This document shows, piece by piece, positions 7,118-14,465 of a stretch of 17,785 nt of DNA. Every line of letters starts with the position of its first letter. Within the stretch, counting starts at the first letter, position 1. The stretch spans positions 1-17,785 of the forward strand of contig CAZDAM010000073.1 of NCBI GenBank assembly GCA_964503595.1, written 5' to 3'. The translations under genes and the position numbers were made by a program. Source of the stretch: CAZDAM01 sp964503595. GTDB lineage: Bacteria; Muiribacteriota; UBA6191. Under the pieces are notes generated by a model. The model searched no databases, was not told the origin of the DNA, and was given only the letters and a program-made list of their open reading frames with translations.

Positions 7118-8965
7118 CTACCTCAAATCCGGCAACAGGTTTTTCTTCCCCAATGCTTCCTCAATGACATGAAAATGCTTCTGGACTTCACCCCTCCCGC
7201 GATCTTTTTCCGGGATTTTCTGAATCCATTCCCAAGCTGAATGGTAATCCTTTTTCAGATAGGCAATCCAGGCCAGAGTGTCCAGAACCGCAGATTTTTC
7301 AGAAGCCTCACCAATCGCCCTGATTTTTTCCCAGGCAAGGTGGGCAAGCCGCAAGCATTCATCCAGATCTTCCCCCTCAAGAGCCATGGTATAGGCCAGA
7401 TCATTGGCCGCCATGGCATGACCTTCTGAAACAGCCTGACTCAAAAGCTTCTTTCCTTCAACCGGATCCTTTTCTACAGATTCTCCGGTATAAAGACGAA
7501 TCCCGAGGCGGTAGACCGCTTCTATCTCTCCCCTTTCCTGCTGGACCCGAAAGCCTTCAAACCAAGGGCCTTCACCGGACTCATTTCGATTCAGAATCAG
7601 ACAGGCATGAGGGATGATAAGAGAACAGGCCTCCTCCAGAAGACCCCTGGCCTTCACAAAATCACGGCGCCTTTCATCGCTATGACCGTAGATCCTGGCC
7701 AATTCATATACCGCTCGAGGATGTCTTTCCTGTTTCAGTTTTTCATAGATGCGGATGGCCTCAGGGTAATTCTGTTCTGTGGTCACTCCTAGGCGATATT
7801 CACTGGCCGCCAAAAGAAGTACCTCCGTGCCTTGAGCAGAAATACCTTCTGACATGAAAGCCCAGCCCTGCTGGCGTGAATTCTCTTCTTCGGAATAGAG
7901 TTTTTTCTGAATCAGGGAAACCATACCCTTCTGGTTACCCTGCGCAACCGAAGCTTCCAGCCATTCAATAATGGTTTTTCCAGCCAGAAAACCCTGATTC
8001 TGATATGCCATTGCAGCAAGGACAACTTCAGCTTCTCCTTCAGACTTTCCGACATGGCGCAAAAGAATTTCCCGGGCCTTCCCTTCATCAGGCTCAACCC
8101 CGGTTCCATTGAAATAGCAGGCAGCCAGCTTGATCTGGGAGTCCACATCCGTTCTTGACCGAAGGTGTAAAAACCAGGCCTTTTCTTCTCCCTTCTGAGC
8201 TTTGGATCCTCTTTCCCTCTGAATCAGGGCATGAACCACCAGGGTCCTGATTTCATCGATTGCCTCCAGGGACTCTCTGGAATACTGCACCAGATGCTTC
8301 AAAGCTCTGGTATCCCTGACCGCAATGGATCCAAGTCCCCAGTAGGCTGCAGCCACCAGATGATCTTCCTTGAAATCCCCGTTTTCGATGATTTTGACGA
8401 CCTTATCCAGAATCCTGGTCTCACCTGTCATGAAGTAATGGGCCCAGAAAAGATCCAGTCCCTCGGGTGACCTGACTTCCATTTCAGGAATGGATGGAGG
8501 TGAAACGATGCCGGGATCCTGTAAAACCCGGCGAAAATTGGCTGGCAGAGAGTCTTCGTGGTGTTCCAGAAGTTTCTCGAAGTCAGGATAATCCAGAGCT
8601 TTCAGAAGAATCAGTAAAAAAGCCCTGCCGGGAGCATCCATTACCTCCAGTTTGGCCACGGCTTTGGAAACAACAGCGGGACTGGCCTGAAACATTTCAT
8701 AGAAAGCAAACAGAAGAAGAGAATGAGCGGGCTCCATTTTCCCGCTCAGGTAGGTCAGGTCCAGAATTCTCGTGGCCCTTTCCTCGGAAGGATCCAGATA
8801 GAAGCAGCGGGAGAGTTCCTCAAGCTCTTCCAGACGTTCCCGCAAGGTGTCCTGGATATGAAAGTCAACCGGAGGCGTCAATTTCCGCTTTGGAGCCAGT
8901 GAAGACAGGGCACCCGCGCCCAAGGAATGGACAATTCCCATCCATATCAATAATAAAATCCTCAC
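7118..8965 (-). CDS. Secreted Sel1-like repeat / TPR protein
   Basis: About 615 residues, first gene of the minus-strand run. The N-terminus (MRILLLIWMGIVHSLGAGA) is a typical Sec signal peptide with a probable cut after GAGA near residue 19; there is no lipobox cysteine. The middle (about 165-215) has a W-x-x-Y-F-x-T-G pattern followed by helical repeats. Sel1-type repeats are visible at about 279-312 (AACYFNGTGVEPDEGKA), 384-455 (EYRLGV...YPEAIRIYEKL) and 484-530 (YRLGIRLYTGESVEKD), with a TPR-like helix pair near 559-586. Such proteins are scaffolds for protein-protein contacts in the periplasm. I chose GTG 8965 because GGAGG (8971-8975) lies five bases upstream; the longer ATG at 8977 would place this element inside the gene and put four polar residues before the signal peptide. 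Confidence 0.85.
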   Translation of the reverse strand: MRILLLIWMGIVHSLGAGALSSLAPKRKLTPPVDFHIQDTLRERLEELEELSRCFYLDPSEERATRILDLTYLSGKMEPAHSLLLFAFYEMFQASPAVVSKAVAKLEVMDAPGRAFLLILLKALDYPDFEKLLEHHEDSLPANFRRVLQDPGIVSPPSIPEMEVRSPEGLDLFWAHYFMTGETRILDKVVKIIENGDFKEDHLVAAAYWGLGSIAVRDTRALKHLVQYSRESLEAIDEIRTLVVHALIQRERGSKAQKGEEKAWFLHLRSRTDVDSQIKLAACYFNGTGVEPDEGKAREILLRHVGKSEGEAEVVLAAMAYQNQGFLAGKTIIEWLEASVAQGNQKGMVSLIQKKLYSEEENSRQQGWAFMSEGISAQGTEVLLLAASEYRLGVTTEQNYPEAIRIYEKLKQERHPRAVYELARIYGHSDERRRDFVKARGLLEEACSLIIPHACLILNRNESGEGPWFEGFRVQQERGEIEAVYRLGIRLYTGESVEKDPVEGKKLLSQAVSEGHAMAANDLAYTMALEGEDLDECLRLAHLAWEKIRAIGEASEKSAVLDTLAWIAYLKKDYHSAWEWIQKIPEKDRGRGEVQKHFHVIEEALGKKNLLPDLR

Positions 8966-8970
8966 ACTTG

Positions 8971-8975
8971 CCTCC
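8971..8975 (-). promoter_or_regulatory. Shine-Dalgarno that fixes the Sel1-repeat gene start
   Basis: Reading the minus strand, GGAGG is followed by five bases and GTG (8965). It overlaps the alternative ATG at 8977-8975, which makes GTG the more likely start. Confidence 0.7.
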
Positions 8976-8983
8976 ATGAAAGC

Positions 8984-9013
8984 ATTGTACCGAACCCAAC
9001 AAAATCCGGCGAA
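8984..9013 (-). promoter_or_regulatory. Possible promoter of the minus-strand operon
   Basis: On the minus strand TACAAT (8989-8984) is a good -10 box. With an 18-base spacer the -35 position reads TTCGCC (9013-9008), a weak match to TTGACA. It would start transcription only about a dozen bases before the GTG at 8965. It lies in the 77-base divergent region shared with the plus-strand carbamoyltransferase genes, for which I see no convincing -10/-35 pair. Confidence 0.35.
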
Positions 9014-9042
9014 TTCTGTAAGGTTTGTGCGAAAATAAGGCT

Positions 9043-9192
9043 ATGTTTGCACAATGGTTTCAAAAACTGGCAGCAGGACTGATCTGGATTCTTCTCGTCG
9101 GCCCCCTTTCCTGCGCCTATCTTCTTCTGAAGAAGAATCAGCAGGAAGGCTTCATGCCATCAAAACCCCTGAATCCCGAAGTCCCATGGTAG
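9043..9192 (+). CDS. Small single-span membrane peptide, 49 aa
   Basis: ATG 9043 opens 49 codons to TAG 9190-9192. The product starts MFAQWFQKLAAGLIW, has one hydrophobic span (about 8-28, LAAGLIWILLVGPLSCAYLLL), then a KK stop-transfer and a short polar tail ending in PEVPW. AAGG lies just before the ATG, a weak ribosome site. Its stop overlaps the start of the DUF5989 frame by seven bases (ATGGTAG), the layout of coupled genes. In many genomes a small SxtJ-type membrane protein lies between a carbamoyltransferase and a DUF5989 gene. This peptide could be a short counterpart of the SxtJ C-terminal half (membrane span, Pro, terminal Trp), but that likeness is by eye only. No other function can be proposed. 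Confidence 0.55.
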   Translation: MFAQWFQKLAAGLIWILLVGPLSCAYLLLKKNQQEGFMPSKPLNPEVPW

Positions 9193-9487
9193 ACAACCTC
9201 AGACTTCTGATTCGTTATTTCAGGAGTGAAAAGCCCTTCTGGATCACCCCCCTGATCNNNNNNNNNNNNNNNNNNNNNNNNNNNNNNNNNNNNNNNNNNN
9301 NNNNNNNNNNNNNNNNNNNNNNNNNNNNNNNNNNNNNNNNNNNNNNNNNNNNNNNNNACTTCTGATTCGTTATTTCAGGAGTGAAAAGCCCTTCTGGATC
9401 ACCCCCCTGATCCTCGCTTTTCTGGTGCTTGGACTGATCCTTCCCGTGACCCAGGTCATAAGCCCCGTACTTTACGCCCTTTTTTGA
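9186..9487 (+). CDS. DUF5989-type small membrane protein, interrupted by scaffold gap
   Basis: ATG 9186 begins MVDNLRLLIRYFRSEKPFW and runs into the N block. After the block the same 55 bases recur and the frame continues ILAFLVLGLILPVTQVIS to YALF and TGA 9485-9487. Merging the two 55-base copies, and so removing 155 bases, gives one uninterrupted frame of 48 codons: a basic and aromatic N-terminus, one membrane span (about 22-41) and the short hydrophobic end typical of DUF5989 proteins, which accompany carbamoyltransferases. As printed, the two parts are in different frames (155 is not divisible by three). The end overlaps a possible TTG start of the carbamoyltransferase gene at 9484. Role unknown; it is presumably a membrane partner of the carbamoyltransferase. 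Confidence 0.75.
9203..9412 (+). repeat. Identical 55-bp contig ends flanking the gap
   Basis: Copy one is 9203-9257 and copy two is 9358-9412, both beginning ACTTCTGATTCG and ending CCCCCTGATC with no mismatch. A shared end of 55 bases is what a de Bruijn assembler with k=55 leaves on two unjoined contigs. It is reported as an artefact rather than a biological repeat. Confidence 0.9.
9258..9357. other. Scaffold gap of exactly 100 N
   Basis: A run of 100 Ns, the placeholder usually used for a gap of unknown length. The 55 bases before it (9203-9257) and after it (9358-9412) are identical, so the two contigs most likely overlap and no sequence is missing. Confidence 0.95.
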
Positions 9488-9492
9488 CTCTC

Positions 9493-11292
9493 ATGCCGAT
9501 TCTGGGAATCTCCGCGTTTTATCATGACAGTGCCGCAGCACTGGTGTATGACGGACAGATTCTGGGAGCTCTGGAGGAAGAACGCTTTTCCCGCATCAAG
9601 CACGATGCGTCCTTTCCCTCTCAATCGATTCAAAAGCTGCTTGAGAAGCAGAATCTGCATCCATCTGAAATCGAAACCGTAGTCTTCTACGAAAAACCCT
9701 GGCGGAAAATGGATCGGATCCTGCACTCCTTTCTTCAGGCAGGCCCAAAGGGTTTTCCGGTCTTTCTGAAGTCCATGCCGGCGGCATTCTTCAAATCCTA
9801 TGGAGTGCCTGCCCGGCTGAAACAGGAACTGTCTTCACTTGGAATTGGTGTAAGCCCTCTTTACTGCGAGCATCACCTTTCCCATGCAGCAAGCGCTTTT
9901 CTTCCCAGCGGATTTGAGTCCGCCGCCACTCTGGTTGTAGACGGGGTTGGAGAATGGAGTACGGTCAGTATCGGTCGGGGCACTCCGGATTGTATCGAAC
10001 TTTTCGAAGAACTCCACTGGCCTCACTCACCGGGGCTTTTCTATTCGGCAATCACACATTTTCTTGGCTTTATCCCCATGAGTGGGGAGTATAAGCTCAT
10101 GGGACTGGCTCCTTACGGAGAGCCCTGCTTTCTTGAGGATTTAAACCAGCATTTCCTCATCCCCCATGAAGATGGCTCTTTTCGGATTCATCCGGATTTC
10201 TACGGCCCCCTGGGGGATGGCGACCAGGCCCTTAACCGTCTGAAAAACTATTTTGGCCATCTTCCCCGAAAACCAGATGAACCTTTGACTCCCTTTCATC
10301 TCAACCTTGCCTCCTCAGCGCAGAAACTTCTGGAAACCGTTCTGCTCAATCTGATCAGAAAAGCTCTTCTCCTGACCCGGGAGTCTCGTCTCTGTCTGGC
10401 CGGAGGAGTCGCCCTGAACTGTAGTGCGAATCAGATTCTTGCTGCCGAAATCGGTGAAGAAAACCTCTTTGTTCAACCGGCGTCTTCAGATGCCGGTGGT
10501 AGCCTGGGTGCTGCCCTGTGGCATTCTTTCCTGAAAACAAGGAAACGCCCCCTGAATATGCGCGCTGATCTGGGAACCTGCTACACTCCTGCCCAGTGTG
10601 CCGAAGCTTTGGAACAGCTTAAAACCCCTTACCAGAGCCTGAGCGAACAGGAAACTTTCGAAGCTGCCATCCAGGTCCTGCTCATGGGGGGCATCGTCGG
10701 CTGGTTTGAAGGATCCATGGAATTCGGACCCAGAGCCCTGGGCCATCGCTCCATTCTGGCTGATCCCCGCCGGATTTCAGCTCGTACAACCCTCAATCGC
10801 CTGATCAAGAAAAGAGAGGATTTCCGGCCCTTCGCTCCCTGCATTCTGGAAGAGGAGGCCGGGCAATGGTTTGAAATGTCAGCCCCCTCGCCTTTCATGC
10901 TAAGAACCGTTTCCCTGCACGAAAAACGTTTGTGTGACGGGCTTGTTCAGCCGTCCCCCCAGGGGCTGCCAGAGCATCTGACCCTTCCAATGAGCAGTCT
11001 TCCTGCCATCACCCACAAGAATAAAACGGCCCGAGTCCAGACCGTTGGCCCGAACCACCGGGGAAGCCTCAGGAAACTTCTCAGGCTCTGGTATCAGAAA
11101 ACCGGCTGTCCGGTACTTCTGAACACCAGTTTCAATCAGCGGGGAGAACCCATCGTGGAAAACCCCCGCCAGGCTGTCGAATGCTATCACCGCAGTCAGA
11201 TGCATGCCCTTTATCTGGAAGGGCTCTGGATCGAACGCAACGAAGAGACCCAAAATCTCCCGTTCATCCCTTCTCTTGAAATGACAGACTGA
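9493..11292 (+). CDS. Carbamoyltransferase, NodU/CmcH family
   Basis: 599 residues, normal length for the family. It opens MPILGISAFYHDSAAALV, the standard N-terminus. The N-terminal domain has EEERFSRIKHD (28-38), HHLSHAASAF (127-136, expected catalytic and metal histidines), DGVGEWST (150-157) and GEYKLMGLAPYG (198-209). The C-terminal YrdC-like domain carries SMEFGPRALGHRSILADPR and LNTSFNQRGEPIV, which bind the carbamoyl-adenylate intermediate. Family members use carbamoyl phosphate and ATP to carbamoylate a hydroxyl of a sugar or natural product (NodU, TobZ, CmcH); the acceptor here is unknown. ATG 9493 is favoured over TTG 9484 by homology, though neither has a good ribosome site, which suggests coupling to the DUF5989 gene. 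It probably acts on a surface glycan, which is inference. Confidence 0.95.
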   Translation: MPILGISAFYHDSAAALVYDGQILGALEEERFSRIKHDASFPSQSIQKLLEKQNLHPSEIETVVFYEKPWRKMDRILHSFLQAGPKGFPVFLKSMPAAFFKSYGVPARLKQELSSLGIGVSPLYCEHHLSHAASAFLPSGFESAATLVVDGVGEWSTVSIGRGTPDCIELFEELHWPHSPGLFYSAITHFLGFIPMSGEYKLMGLAPYGEPCFLEDLNQHFLIPHEDGSFRIHPDFYGPLGDGDQALNRLKNYFGHLPRKPDEPLTPFHLNLASSAQKLLETVLLNLIRKALLLTRESRLCLAGGVALNCSANQILAAEIGEENLFVQPASSDAGGSLGAALWHSFLKTRKRPLNMRADLGTCYTPAQCAEALEQLKTPYQSLSEQETFEAAIQVLLMGGIVGWFEGSMEFGPRALGHRSILADPRRISARTTLNRLIKKREDFRPFAPCILEEEAGQWFEMSAPSPFMLRTVSLHEKRLCDGLVQPSPQGLPEHLTLPMSSLPAITHKNKTARVQTVGPNHRGSLRKLLRLWYQKTGCPVLLNTSFNQRGEPIVENPRQAVECYHRSQMHALYLEGLWIERNEETQNLPFIPSLEMTD

Positions 11293-11297
11293 ATATC

Positions 11298-11326
11298 TTG
11301 CCACCATACTATAGTGGTGTTATAGT
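11298..11326 (+). promoter_or_regulatory. Sigma70-type promoter of the YtrA/ABC operon
   Basis: TTGCCA (11298-11303) and TATAGT (11321-11326) are separated by exactly 17 bases, each matching consensus at five of six positions. The expected start of transcription, near 11333, leaves a short leader with a GGGGGG ribosome-binding stretch (11351-11356) before ATG 11361. Two inverted repeats overlap the promoter. Confidence 0.75.
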
Positions 11327-11337
11327 TACATATAACA
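11302..11337. promoter_or_regulatory. Paired inverted repeats over the promoter, probable repressor operator
   Basis: The first repeat, CACCA-N8-TGGTG (11302-11319), fills the promoter spacer and contains the palindrome ACTATAGT (11308-11315). The second, TGTTATA-N6-TATAACA (11318-11337), has perfect seven-base arms and covers the -10 box and start point. A further palindrome, AATAGCTATT, lies at 11337-11346. Binding here would block RNA polymerase. The GntR/YtrA-type regulator encoded at 13082 is the obvious candidate, as YtrA-type regulators usually control their own operon. Confidence 0.6.
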
Positions 11338-11360
11338 ATAGCTATTAACCGGGGGGTTCC

Positions 11361-13085
11361 ATGGACAATCTCTCTGAAATCCGTCCCATTCATCTCTGGG
11401 TACTGCTTGCCGGTCCTGCACTGGGAGCATTTCTGGGCTCTGTCCGTTTTGGACTGGGGCAGAAGCATTCGACACTGTATCCGGAATACAATGCCCGTCT
11501 CATGGCCAAAGCCGGGGTTCTAATCACGCTTCTGGCCCTGTTCTCCTGTCTGATGACAGAACGGAACAAAGCCTTCTTCATCGTGGCTTCTGCCCAGGGA
11601 CCAGTTCTGGTTCTACTCCTCCAGCAGTTTTTATCCCGTCCTATGGAGGGGGCCTTCATCGGAACCATCCTGCAATATCTGCTGTTTCAAATCTTCCTCA
11701 CTACAGACGGCTTTCTCGGATTCAGCCCCTTCTGGTGGTATCTGCTTGTCTTCGTGAATCTCTTGTTCTGCCTCATCCCTCTGCTGCTTGAGCCTCTCAA
11801 TTCCTTTCAGAAGAAGTGTGGCCTCGCCTGGCCCTGGCTCAGAAAATCAGCTTTGATCTGGCTTTTCTGTACCCTGATCTTCAGCCTGCAGAAGAACCGC
11901 CGCCCGCTTCAGGTCCTGAATACGGAGATTTATCAGTGGGAAGGTGCCAGAGCAGCCCTTTTGATTTCCTTTGCCCAGTCACAGCCAGAACAGATCCTCC
12001 CCTTTCAGAGCCACATCACCACCCAGGCCTTCTACCACATTCTGGAAGATGACATGGACTGTGAGTCCCAGGCAGTGAACTGGGCCTTCAAACCCGTTGT
12101 ACGTGATCACTCCCTTCTGATCCAGTTCTTGAAATGTGATGCGACCGGCAAACTCAAACCCGAATCTTCTCCCATTGAAATTGTGTCCGAACTGTCTTTC
12201 ATGAAAAAAGGGATTCCCCATAGCAATGCCCCGAAACGAATCCACTTCGATGCCCTTACAGGCATTCTGGAATACGAATCCGGCTCCCGGAGTACCATGA
12301 TTTTTCCCGGTGGAACCAGCCGGAAAGGCACAAAGTTCGAACTGACTGTTTATCAAAAGATGCAGATGGAAAAACCGAATGGAAGGCTCCTGCGATGCCC
12401 GGAAAACCCTCCTGAGACATGGAGTTCCGACTGGAATCAGAATCAGATCTGCCCCCGGATTTACGAAACCGAAAACCAGATCGCCTATCTGGACCAGAAA
12501 TTGTCCTATCGACACACCAGAAGTTTTCGCATCGGTATTGTCAATCTCCAAAACCCAGAAGCTTCAGAGGAGTGGAAATACCAAATCCCTGAAGACTTCC
12601 ATCTCAATCATTCCTTCGTTCATGAAAACCGTCTCTATCTCTCCTTTGTAGGAAAAAATCAGGGCAGAATCCTTAAGATCTACGCTCTGAACCAGAGTCA
12701 CCCTCCCATGGAGTACAGCTTCATCAACAATCTTTTCCAGTACAGGATGAATCCATCTGAAAAGCCCATTGTCATTCAGAGTCCCATTCTGGAGTCTCTG
12801 GAAACCGAACCAGGCTACCCCGTCTTTCAGCCAGATGGAATTCAGATACCCTTTTTCCCCTCCTGGAGACATTCAGGTGCTTATTCCACCGAGCTTGAAA
12901 TCTTCCTCCCCTACAGTTCAGAAAAGCCCAGTATTCATTCCTTTGAAGTCCCTTCCAATCACTCCTACTACGGAATTCGGGCCAGGAAGCGGGCCGTACT
13001 TCTGGAAAAGCACCTGTCAGATCGCCTGGAACCCAGCATTCGCTGGAAATCGAGGGACTGGCACAGCCTGGAGGTTCTCAGGTGA
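11361..13085 (+). CDS. Six-span membrane protein with large soluble C-terminal domain
   Basis: 574 residues, not recognised as a named family. There are about six membrane spans in the first 180 residues (near 11-31, 49-66, 71-91, 96-116, 122-146 and 161-177), consistent with an ABC-2-like permease core. Then come about 395 residues without further spans, rich in aromatic and beta-type segments (IAYLDQKLSYRHTRSF, LYLSFVGKNQGRILKIYAL), compatible with a propeller or beta-sandwich; I see no catalytic motif. It is the first gene after the promoter at 11298, and its end overlaps the regulator start (GTGA). The most economical reading is that it is the membrane partner of the ATPase two genes downstream. 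The soluble domain would be a sensor or substrate-binding part if it lies outside the membrane; topology was not determined. Confidence 0.8.
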   Translation: MDNLSEIRPIHLWVLLAGPALGAFLGSVRFGLGQKHSTLYPEYNARLMAKAGVLITLLALFSCLMTERNKAFFIVASAQGPVLVLLLQQFLSRPMEGAFIGTILQYLLFQIFLTTDGFLGFSPFWWYLLVFVNLLFCLIPLLLEPLNSFQKKCGLAWPWLRKSALIWLFCTLIFSLQKNRRPLQVLNTEIYQWEGARAALLISFAQSQPEQILPFQSHITTQAFYHILEDDMDCESQAVNWAFKPVVRDHSLLIQFLKCDATGKLKPESSPIEIVSELSFMKKGIPHSNAPKRIHFDALTGILEYESGSRSTMIFPGGTSRKGTKFELTVYQKMQMEKPNGRLLRCPENPPETWSSDWNQNQICPRIYETENQIAYLDQKLSYRHTRSFRIGIVNLQNPEASEEWKYQIPEDFHLNHSFVHENRLYLSFVGKNQGRILKIYALNQSHPPMEYSFINNLFQYRMNPSEKPIVIQSPILESLETEPGYPVFQPDGIQIPFFPSWRHSGAYSTELEIFLPYSSEKPSIHSFEVPSNHSYYGIRARKRAVLLEKHLSDRLEPSIRWKSRDWHSLEVLR

Positions 13086-13468
13086 AACCGATTCAGATTC
13101 TGACCAACAGCGATGTGCCTATCTACAAGCAAATTCGCGAGCAGGTTCGCACCGCAATTCTGAAAGGACAGCTTCAGACCGGCGAGCAACTTCCTTCTGC
13201 CCGTCAGCTGGCCACAAACCTTGGAATCAACATGCTCACGGTTCACAAAGCCTGGAATGAACTGCGTCAGGAAGGGCTGATCGAATCCCGACGGGGGGAG
13301 GGAATGTTTGTGCTGCCTCAGACCCGGGAGTTCAGCGAAGAACAAAAACTTCAGTCCCTAAAAACCAAAGGCCAGGAGTTTCTGGTTCTGGCCAATTCGT
13401 ATGGACTTAGCTCCAGTGAAGCCCTGGATATTCTCCGGGAGCTGCTGGATTCAGGAGAACTGTCATGA
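13082..13468 (+). CDS. GntR-family regulator, YtrA subfamily
   Basis: 128 residues, the short length typical of YtrA-type GntR regulators. The winged helix spans about 10-78: VPIYKQIREQVRTAILKGQL, then GEQLPSARQLATNLGIN and the recognition helix MLTVHKAWNELRQEGLI, with the wing SRRGEGMFV. The C-terminal tail of about 45 residues is helical and too small for the FadR or UTRA effector domains; in this subfamily it mediates dimerisation. Members usually repress operons encoding ABC transporters linked to envelope stress or antibiotics. Start and stop overlap both neighbours (GTGA with the membrane protein, ATGA with the ATPase), so it is co-expressed with its probable target. Likely sites are the inverted repeats at 11302-11337. 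Confidence 0.92.
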   Translation: MKPIQILTNSDVPIYKQIREQVRTAILKGQLQTGEQLPSARQLATNLGINMLTVHKAWNELRQEGLIESRRGEGMFVLPQTREFSEEQKLQSLKTKGQEFLVLANSYGLSSSEALDILRELLDSGELS

Positions 13469-14295
13469 TTTTACAAATCCACGAACTGACACGAAAACTG
13501 GGAAAATTCAAGCTGGATCGGTTGTCTTTTGAGGTTCATCGAGGTGAAGTCATCGCCATTGTGGGGCCTAACGGGGCCGGAAAAACAACTCTGTTTCAGC
13601 ATATTCTGGGATGGGACAGGCCGGATTCCGGTGAGATTTCCTGTTTCAATGGTCTGGAAATCCAGACCGACCGACGTGCAATTCTGGAAAGAACCGGATT
13701 TGTCGGTTCAGAATGCCTGTACGGACCCAAGGAATCGGTCAAATCCATTTGCGAACTGGCGAGAAGCTGTTTTTCTTTCTTTGAACCGTTGCTGAATAAC
13801 GAACTCCTCAGACTTCTCAAACTAGACGATGAACAAAGAGTCAGCTCCATGTCGCGCGGACAGAAGGTGCGCCTGGCCATGGCCATGGCATTGAGCCACA
13901 ACCCGGAACTCCTCCTTCTTGATGAAGCCACCAGCGGCCTTGATCCTGCCATCAGAGCTGAAGTTCTGGCCCTACTGGCCGAAAAGGCCTGCCAGGAAGA
14001 CCGGGCCCTGATCATGGCGACACATCACGCGGATGAAGTGGAAAGACTGGCTACCAGGGTTATCTTTCTCAAGGAAGGAAGGATCTGGCTGGACACACCC
14101 ATGGAGCATCTTCAGGAACAGTTTCTAGTAACACCTCCCCAAAGTCAGAAGCCTTCCTGCGCATTCGGGCAGCTTCCAAACCAGAACCAGGTAATCCGGA
14201 AGGGTGAAGAAATCCCACCCGACTCACGACCAGCATCGATTGAGGAAATCTGTATTGCATTCTGTCACGAGTCCACCAGAGCACCAAAAAGATAA
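13465..14295 (+). CDS. ABC transporter ATP-binding protein, YtrB-like
   Basis: 276 residues with all ABC motifs: Walker A GPNGAGKT (34-41), signature MSRGQ (129-133, in place of LSGGQ), Walker B LLLLDE (149-154) followed by ATSGLD (the D-loop region), and the switch histidine in ATHHAD (185-190). The Q-loop position reads GFVGSE rather than a glutamine, a variation seen in YtrB-like ATPases. A C-terminal extension of about 60 residues ends in RPASIEEICIAF, a usual closing segment for ABC-2 exporters. It should power a membrane partner in the same operon; the candidates are the six-span protein at 11361 and the small one at 14466. No substrate-binding protein is encoded nearby, so export or envelope signalling is more likely than uptake. 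Confidence 0.93.
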   Translation: MILQIHELTRKLGKFKLDRLSFEVHRGEVIAIVGPNGAGKTTLFQHILGWDRPDSGEISCFNGLEIQTDRRAILERTGFVGSECLYGPKESVKSICELARSCFSFFEPLLNNELLRLLKLDDEQRVSSMSRGQKVRLAMAMALSHNPELLLLDEATSGLDPAIRAEVLALLAEKACQEDRALIMATHHADEVERLATRVIFLKEGRIWLDTPMEHLQEQFLVTPPQSQKPSCAFGQLPNQNQVIRKGEEIPPDSRPASIEEICIAFCHESTRAPKR

Positions 14296-14303
14296 ATCTA
14301 CAC

Positions 14304-14335
14304 TTCAGGTTTGTCACCTCAAAGAGTCCCCTGAA
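14304..14335 (+). repeat. Inverted repeat after the ABC ATPase gene
   Basis: TTCAGG (14304-14309) and CCTGAA (14330-14335) are complementary with 20 bases between them, and AGGT-TTGTC-ACCT (14307-14319) is a smaller overlapping hairpin. No T-tract follows, so it does not look like an intrinsic terminator. It lies in the 170-base space before the next start codon. Confidence 0.4.
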
Positions 14336-14465
14336 ATATATATGTCTTCTGAAAACAGGGCATTTTAAACGACAGAAACTATCGCCTGAAAAGCTCGAAC
14401 TTTTAAGAGATACACCCAAAAAGCAAGAGAGATCCGTTCTACGATCGGTGCTCCAGGAAGCAGAT

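Noticed and set aside
9203..9412. Biological direct repeat or mobile-element target duplication
   Set aside because: Exact 55-base identity at both contig ends around a standard 100-N filler, plus restoration of a known small-protein frame on merging, favours an assembly overlap.
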